A stretch of DNA of 64,000 nt from Pseudoalteromonas sp. R3 (GTDB lineage Bacteria; Pseudomonadota; Gammaproteobacteria; Enterobacterales; Alteromonadaceae), in contig NZ_CP034835.1 in assembly GCF_004014715.1 (NCBI RefSeq), forward strand, positions 2,666,001 through 2,730,000. Direction: 5' to 3'. Below, in pieces: positions 60,888 to 64,000 of this stretch. The notes under the pieces are model-generated. The model was not told where the DNA came from and ran no database searches. It saw nothing but the letters and a program-made list of their open reading frames with translations. A program made the translations under genes and the position numbers. The first letter of the stretch is position 1. Each line of letters starts with the position of its first letter.

Positions 60888-62150
60888 TTAAAGGCTGATG
60901 CCTTTACGCTGTGCTTTCTCTTTGATGAAAGAGGCCCAGCTGCGAGCGAATTTGCGCGTTCTAGGATCTTCCTGAGCCTTAACAATCGCAGTATATGCTT
61001 GCTTATACTTTTCCTGATAGAGGTAAGCTTCCGCTAGGTCAGAGTAGATTGTACCCTGCTTCTTAGACCCCAACTCTAGTGCCTTGTTCAAACGAACTAC
61101 GGCTGCACTATACTGCTGGTCCTGAAGTAGCAAACTACCTGCTTTACGGTATAACTCAGCATCTTCATCAAACTTTGCTGCTTCTTCATAGTACTTAGCA
61201 GCATCACTGATGTGCTTAGCCTGATGATAGTAGCTGGCAATTGCCGTGACATTTTGCTTAGTTCGCTTGACCTTCTCCTCTTTGACTGACTTTTCCATTA
61301 CCTTAGCGGCTTTGTATGGAATTTCATTCAATGAGTAGTAGCTGCTCAGTATTTTATAATGGTTCTCTTTCTCAAAATAACCATTCGCGTAAGCCACTTC
61401 CATAACGGTTTGACCTTTTTTATAGTCTTCCGTTTGCATGTAGAAGGAGCCCAACTGAGTCCACATTTTAGGATCTTCTGGGAATAACTTAACCAGTTCT
61501 TCAGCCACCTTAACGGCGTTTTTGAACTGCTTCAGCTCAAAGTAAGAACCAATCTTAAGCATATAGAATGACTTATTTGGTTCTTCTTTGTTTAACGCGA
61601 TAGCTTGATCTGCTGGCTCAATCACATCTCTGAACTTCTTCAGTTCATAGTTGGCTTGAGCGATACGACCGTACACTTTCGCATCTTGCTCGCCAGTAAA
61701 GTCCATCCAGTCATAGTAAGCTTTCTTGGCGCCTTCATATTGCTCAGTACCAATCAGAAGGTCACCCAACAGCTTAATCAAGTCGCCCTGATCTTTAAAG
61801 TTCAATACGTCTGGCGCAATCGCCTGACGGATGTACTTAATCGCTGTTTGATACTCTTCTTTTTGAGCATATAAGTTACCCAGATAACGGTTTACCGTAG
61901 CGCGGTCGAAGTCATCAGAAGCATCGATTTCAAGCAATAATGCGATTGCTTCGTCGACTTTGTCTTCATTGTACAGGTCAAACGCTTTGATTACCTTTTT
62001 ACCAACTCGCTCGCCCATAACCTTGGTTTTGGCGTTTTTGCGCGCTTCAATCTTTGCAGGATCCGGAGCGGCAAATGCTGCGGTGCTAAGCGCACCGCCA
62101 GCCAAAGACATCATCAGAGCAAGAGCTGTTGCTTTAGACATTTGCTTCAT
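60888..62150 (-). CDS. TPR-repeat periplasmic protein of the TonB operon
   Basis: A 420-residue protein with a signal peptide (ATALALMMSLAGGALSTAAFA) and about ten TPR-like helical pairs (for example AVNRYLGNLYAQKEEYQTAI pattern, MWTQLGSFYMQTEDYKKGQT, VRLNKALELGSKKQGTIY). It comes right after tonB, 12 bp away, and belongs to the operon. Its homologues in marine gammaproteobacteria accompany the TonB2-type systems and are thought to help energy transfer or cell-envelope contact; the exact role is not settled. Confidence 0.88.
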   Translation of the reverse strand: MKQMSKATALALMMSLAGGALSTAAFAAPDPAKIEARKNAKTKVMGERVGKKVIKAFDLYNEDKVDEAIALLLEIDASDDFDRATVNRYLGNLYAQKEEYQTAIKYIRQAIAPDVLNFKDQGDLIKLLGDLLIGTEQYEGAKKAYYDWMDFTGEQDAKVYGRIAQANYELKKFRDVIEPADQAIALNKEEPNKSFYMLKIGSYFELKQFKNAVKVAEELVKLFPEDPKMWTQLGSFYMQTEDYKKGQTVMEVAYANGYFEKENHYKILSSYYSLNEIPYKAAKVMEKSVKEEKVKRTKQNVTAIASYYHQAKHISDAAKYYEEAAKFDEDAELYRKAGSLLLQDQQYSAAVVRLNKALELGSKKQGTIYSDLAEAYLYQEKYKQAYTAIVKAQEDPRTRKFARSWASFIKEKAQRKGISL

Positions 62151-62162
62151 ACCTTACTCCCC

Positions 62163-62780
62163 TTAGTCTTGGTTAAGTTTAAAGTCAAGTTGTACAGTAA
62201 TACCAGGTTGCTTTTGCGGCTTACCATCAACAATTTTAGGTCTGTATTTCCACTTGCGAAGCGCTCGTTTTGCTTCACGGTTGAAAATACGCTTTGGTTC
62301 AGCATCGATGATCTCAATGTCATCTACACCGCCCAGCTCATTGATAGTGAAGCGCAGCTGTACCCAGCCTTCTTTACCATCACGCGCTGCTTGAGGCGGA
62401 TACTTAGGTTCGATACGAACGATAGGTGTTGCTTCACCGTCACGACCGAAATCACCAGGACCACTTAAACCACCAGCTGTGCCACCGATATCGATGCTAG
62501 GCATGTTAAAACCAATTGCACCTGCATTCGGGTTAGCATTCTCAGGCTGAGGCGGCTGCGGTTTAGGCGGCTGCTTTGGCGGTGGAGGAGGTGGAGGCGG
62601 TACACGCTTCCTCTCCTGCACATCTGATTCAGGCGGATTCGACATAATCTCGACTATGATCTCTTCCTTCTTATTATCAGCCCTATCCGCTCCTCCTGAG
62701 ATAAGATAGGACATAAAGAAGAATAAGCCGAAGGTTACTGCCCCACCTGCAAGAAGTGAAAACAGAAATCGAATCATCAC
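62163..62780 (-). CDS. tonB: Energy-transducing protein TonB (TonB2 type)
   Basis: A 205-residue TonB: one N-terminal membrane helix, a proline-rich rod (RVPPPPPPPPKQPPKPQPPQ) and the C-terminal domain ending in IFNREAKRALRKWKYRPKI. It delivers proton-motive energy from ExbB/ExbD to outer-membrane receptors. Overlaps the exbD stop by four bases. Confidence 0.93.
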   Translation of the reverse strand: MMIRFLFSLLAGGAVTFGLFFFMSYLISGGADRADNKKEEIIVEIMSNPPESDVQERKRVPPPPPPPPKQPPKPQPPQPENANPNAGAIGFNMPSIDIGGTAGGLSGPGDFGRDGEATPIVRIEPKYPPQAARDGKEGWVQLRFTINELGGVDDIEIIDAEPKRIFNREAKRALRKWKYRPKIVDGKPQKQPGITVQLDFKLNQD

Positions 62781-63181
62781 TTAGCTCCAGCTATTGAAAT
62801 CTTCAAGGCGTCGTCAGTTGCCTTAATCTGGTCCATTACCTTAACAACTACGCCGTGTTTCGCGCCTTTATCCGCCTGGATAATAACGGTCTCAGTTTGT
62901 TGCTCAGCTAACAGATTTTCAAGGTTCGCACTTACACGCTCAACATCAACCTGACGCTTGTCCATCCAGATCTCACCGTTTTCACGGATAGCGATAAAGA
63001 TGTTCGCATTCTTAGTTTGTTGTGCCTGTGCAGCTTTTGGCTTTTTAACTTCAATACCGGCCTCTTTAACAAAAGAGGTGGTAACGATGAAGAAGATCAA
63101 CATGATGAATACGATGTCTAGCATCGGGGTCATGTCTACTGCTGCTTCTTCTTCCTCACGAAAACGTTGTTTACGTGCCAT
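62777..63181 (-). CDS. exbD: Biopolymer transport protein ExbD
   Basis: A 134-residue ExbD with an N-terminal helix containing the proton-path Asp in VDMTPMLDIVFIMLIFFIV and a periplasmic C-terminal domain. It forms the proton channel with ExbB. Lies 14 bp after exbB. Confidence 0.93.
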   Translation of the reverse strand: MARKQRFREEEEAAVDMTPMLDIVFIMLIFFIVTTSFVKEAGIEVKKPKAAQAQQTKNANIFIAIRENGEIWMDKRQVDVERVSANLENLLAEQQTETVIIQADKGAKHGVVVKVMDQIKATDDALKISIAGAK

Positions 63182-63195
63182 AATAAAATCTCTCT

Positions 63196-63720
63196 CTAGT
63201 GATGTGGCAAGCTATCAATTAGTTTTTCTTTAGCCATCTTAGCTCTCGCTTCCAGACGGGTACTAAAGAATACACCTGATAGTGCCGCAACCATTCCAGC
63301 CATTGTTGGTATCGTTGCCATTGAGATGCCTGAGGCCATCAATCGAGGGTTACCAGTACCTTGTGTAGCCATGGTTTCGAATACCGAAATCATACCTGTC
63401 ACTGTACCTAGTAGACCGATTAACGGACACATTGCAACCAATGTTTTGATAATCAACATGCGCTCATCTAATTTTTCAGACGCTTCAGAAATCCATGCAT
63501 CGCGGATTCTGTGTGCGTACCAAGATGTAGTATCTTGGCGGGCATCCCATCTGCTTACTATTCCCTTTTTAATTTTAGGAAATTCAGCCAATAGGAACCA
63601 ATAGCGCTCAATCATTAATACCCACATTAGAAAGAGTGCTATCGCGACCACGTATAATACATCGCCGCCTGTAGCAACAAAATCCCTGATAGATTCCCAC
63701 GTCTCCACCAGGACTAGCAT
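63196..63720 (-). CDS. exbB: MotA/TolQ/ExbB family proton channel protein ExbB
   Basis: A 174-residue ExbB with three hydrophobic segments. The conserved core is LIGLLGTVTGMISVFETMAT and GISMATIPTMAGMVAALSG (first part). The start overlaps the stop of the next upstream gene by one base. The N-terminal segment (VLYVVAIALFLMWVLMIERYWF) forms the first helix. Confidence 0.92.
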   Translation of the reverse strand: MLVLVETWESIRDFVATGGDVLYVVAIALFLMWVLMIERYWFLLAEFPKIKKGIVSRWDARQDTTSWYAHRIRDAWISEASEKLDERMLIIKTLVAMCPLIGLLGTVTGMISVFETMATQGTGNPRLMASGISMATIPTMAGMVAALSGVFFSTRLEARAKMAKEKLIDSLPHH

Positions 63721-64000
63721 TATGCTCTCTCCTTCTCCGCGTGCGCAGCAACGATACCCGCGCTTTGCTCGTCAAGAATGTGTAGGATAGATTTACTACG
63801 ACCCGCAACGATAGCGTGAAGTAGGATTAACGGTAGCGCAGCAATTAGACCAAGCGCAGTAGTAACAAGAGCTAGAGAGATGTTACCTGCCATGATCTTA
63901 GGATCACCAGTACCAAATAGTGTGATTGATTCGAACGTCAGGATCATACCAACAACCGTACCTAGTAGACCTAGTAGAGGTGCGATAGCTGCAAGGATCT
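63720..64000 (-). CDS. Second MotA/TolQ/ExbB protein (TtpC-like), 5' end missing
   Basis: The last 93 residues are visible and the frame continues past the right edge. LLGLLGTVVGMILTFESITL and NISLALVTTALGLIAALPLI are the ExbB-type core helices. The position before exbB in a TonB2 operon corresponds to TtpC in Vibrio, a longer ExbB paralogue required for some TonB2 transport. An internal ATG at 63947 is not the true start. Confidence 0.85.
   Translation of the reverse strand, partial: ILAAIAPLLGLLGTVVGMILTFESITLFGTGDPKIMAGNISLALVTTALGLIAALPLILLHAIVAGRSKSILHILDEQSAGIVAAHAEKERA

Overview
The window looks like a chromosome segment of a marine gammaproteobacterium, most likely Pseudoalteromonas or a close relative. 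This rests on the genes and their order (holB-tmk-pilZ-tatD, apt-dnaX-ybaB, recR-htpG, a two-ExbB TonB system with a TPR protein, a TonB receptor/halogenase/SapC locus, an HvfABC locus) and on a foldback intergenic repeat of a type I associate with that genus. No rRNA, tRNA, CRISPR array, transposase or phage module was found.

Layout. 1-7.3 kb: a truncated beta-propeller/Y_Y_Y/PAS sensor, a PhoD-like phosphatase, then tatD, pilZ, holB and tmk on the minus strand. 7.4-13.3 kb: a DUF6765-type gene, a cupin, a MITE-like element, a sensor kinase/response regulator/P-loop kinase operon, a PilZ protein and a lone receiver. 13.4-19.1 kb: hrpA, a CBS protein, an isoaspartyl peptidase. 19.2-24.8 kb: SapC, flavin halogenase and TonB-dependent receptor, with two identical-core 18-bp-class palindromes upstream. 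25.1-27.8 kb: htpG and recR. 27.8-52.2 kb: an accessory block between recR and ybaB. 52.2-55.6 kb: ybaB, dnaX (with a complete programmed frameshift signal) and apt. 55.8-58.2 kb: a 40-aa membrane protein gene and an hvfABC-type RiPP operon. 58.3-64 kb: dusC, a DksA-like zinc-finger protein, a small DUF885-like lipoprotein, then TPR-tonB-exbD-exbB-exbB' running off the right edge.

The most informative large-scale feature is that apt-dnaX-ybaB and recR-htpG, contiguous in E. coli and many relatives, are both present on the same strand but about 24 kb apart. The intervening block carries a standalone MlaC-like protein, a PagL-like lipid A deacylase, a small protein with the leader motif of eCIS-associated proteins, a choloylglycine-hydrolase-type amidase, a four-gene integron cassette array without integrase (3 complete attC sites), a quinone oxidoreductase, an RND pump with its LysR regulator, a secreted nucleotidase, a triple-repeat secreted protein and several small genes.

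How things may work together. A near-identical palindrome lies both in the mlaC-like/pagL-like divergent promoter and in the RND/LysR divergent promoter, so one LysR regulator may tie lipid A editing, lipid transport and efflux into an envelope-stress regulon. The HvfA-like precursor has 14 EGKCG motifs beside its MNIO enzyme and partner protein, a probable cysteine-modified metal-buffering peptide with an unusually repeated core. The TonB2-type operon could power outer-membrane receptors such as the one at 21.7-24.4 kb.

Start codons were moved from the longest reading frame where a ribosome-binding site or family length argued for it; each case is noted.
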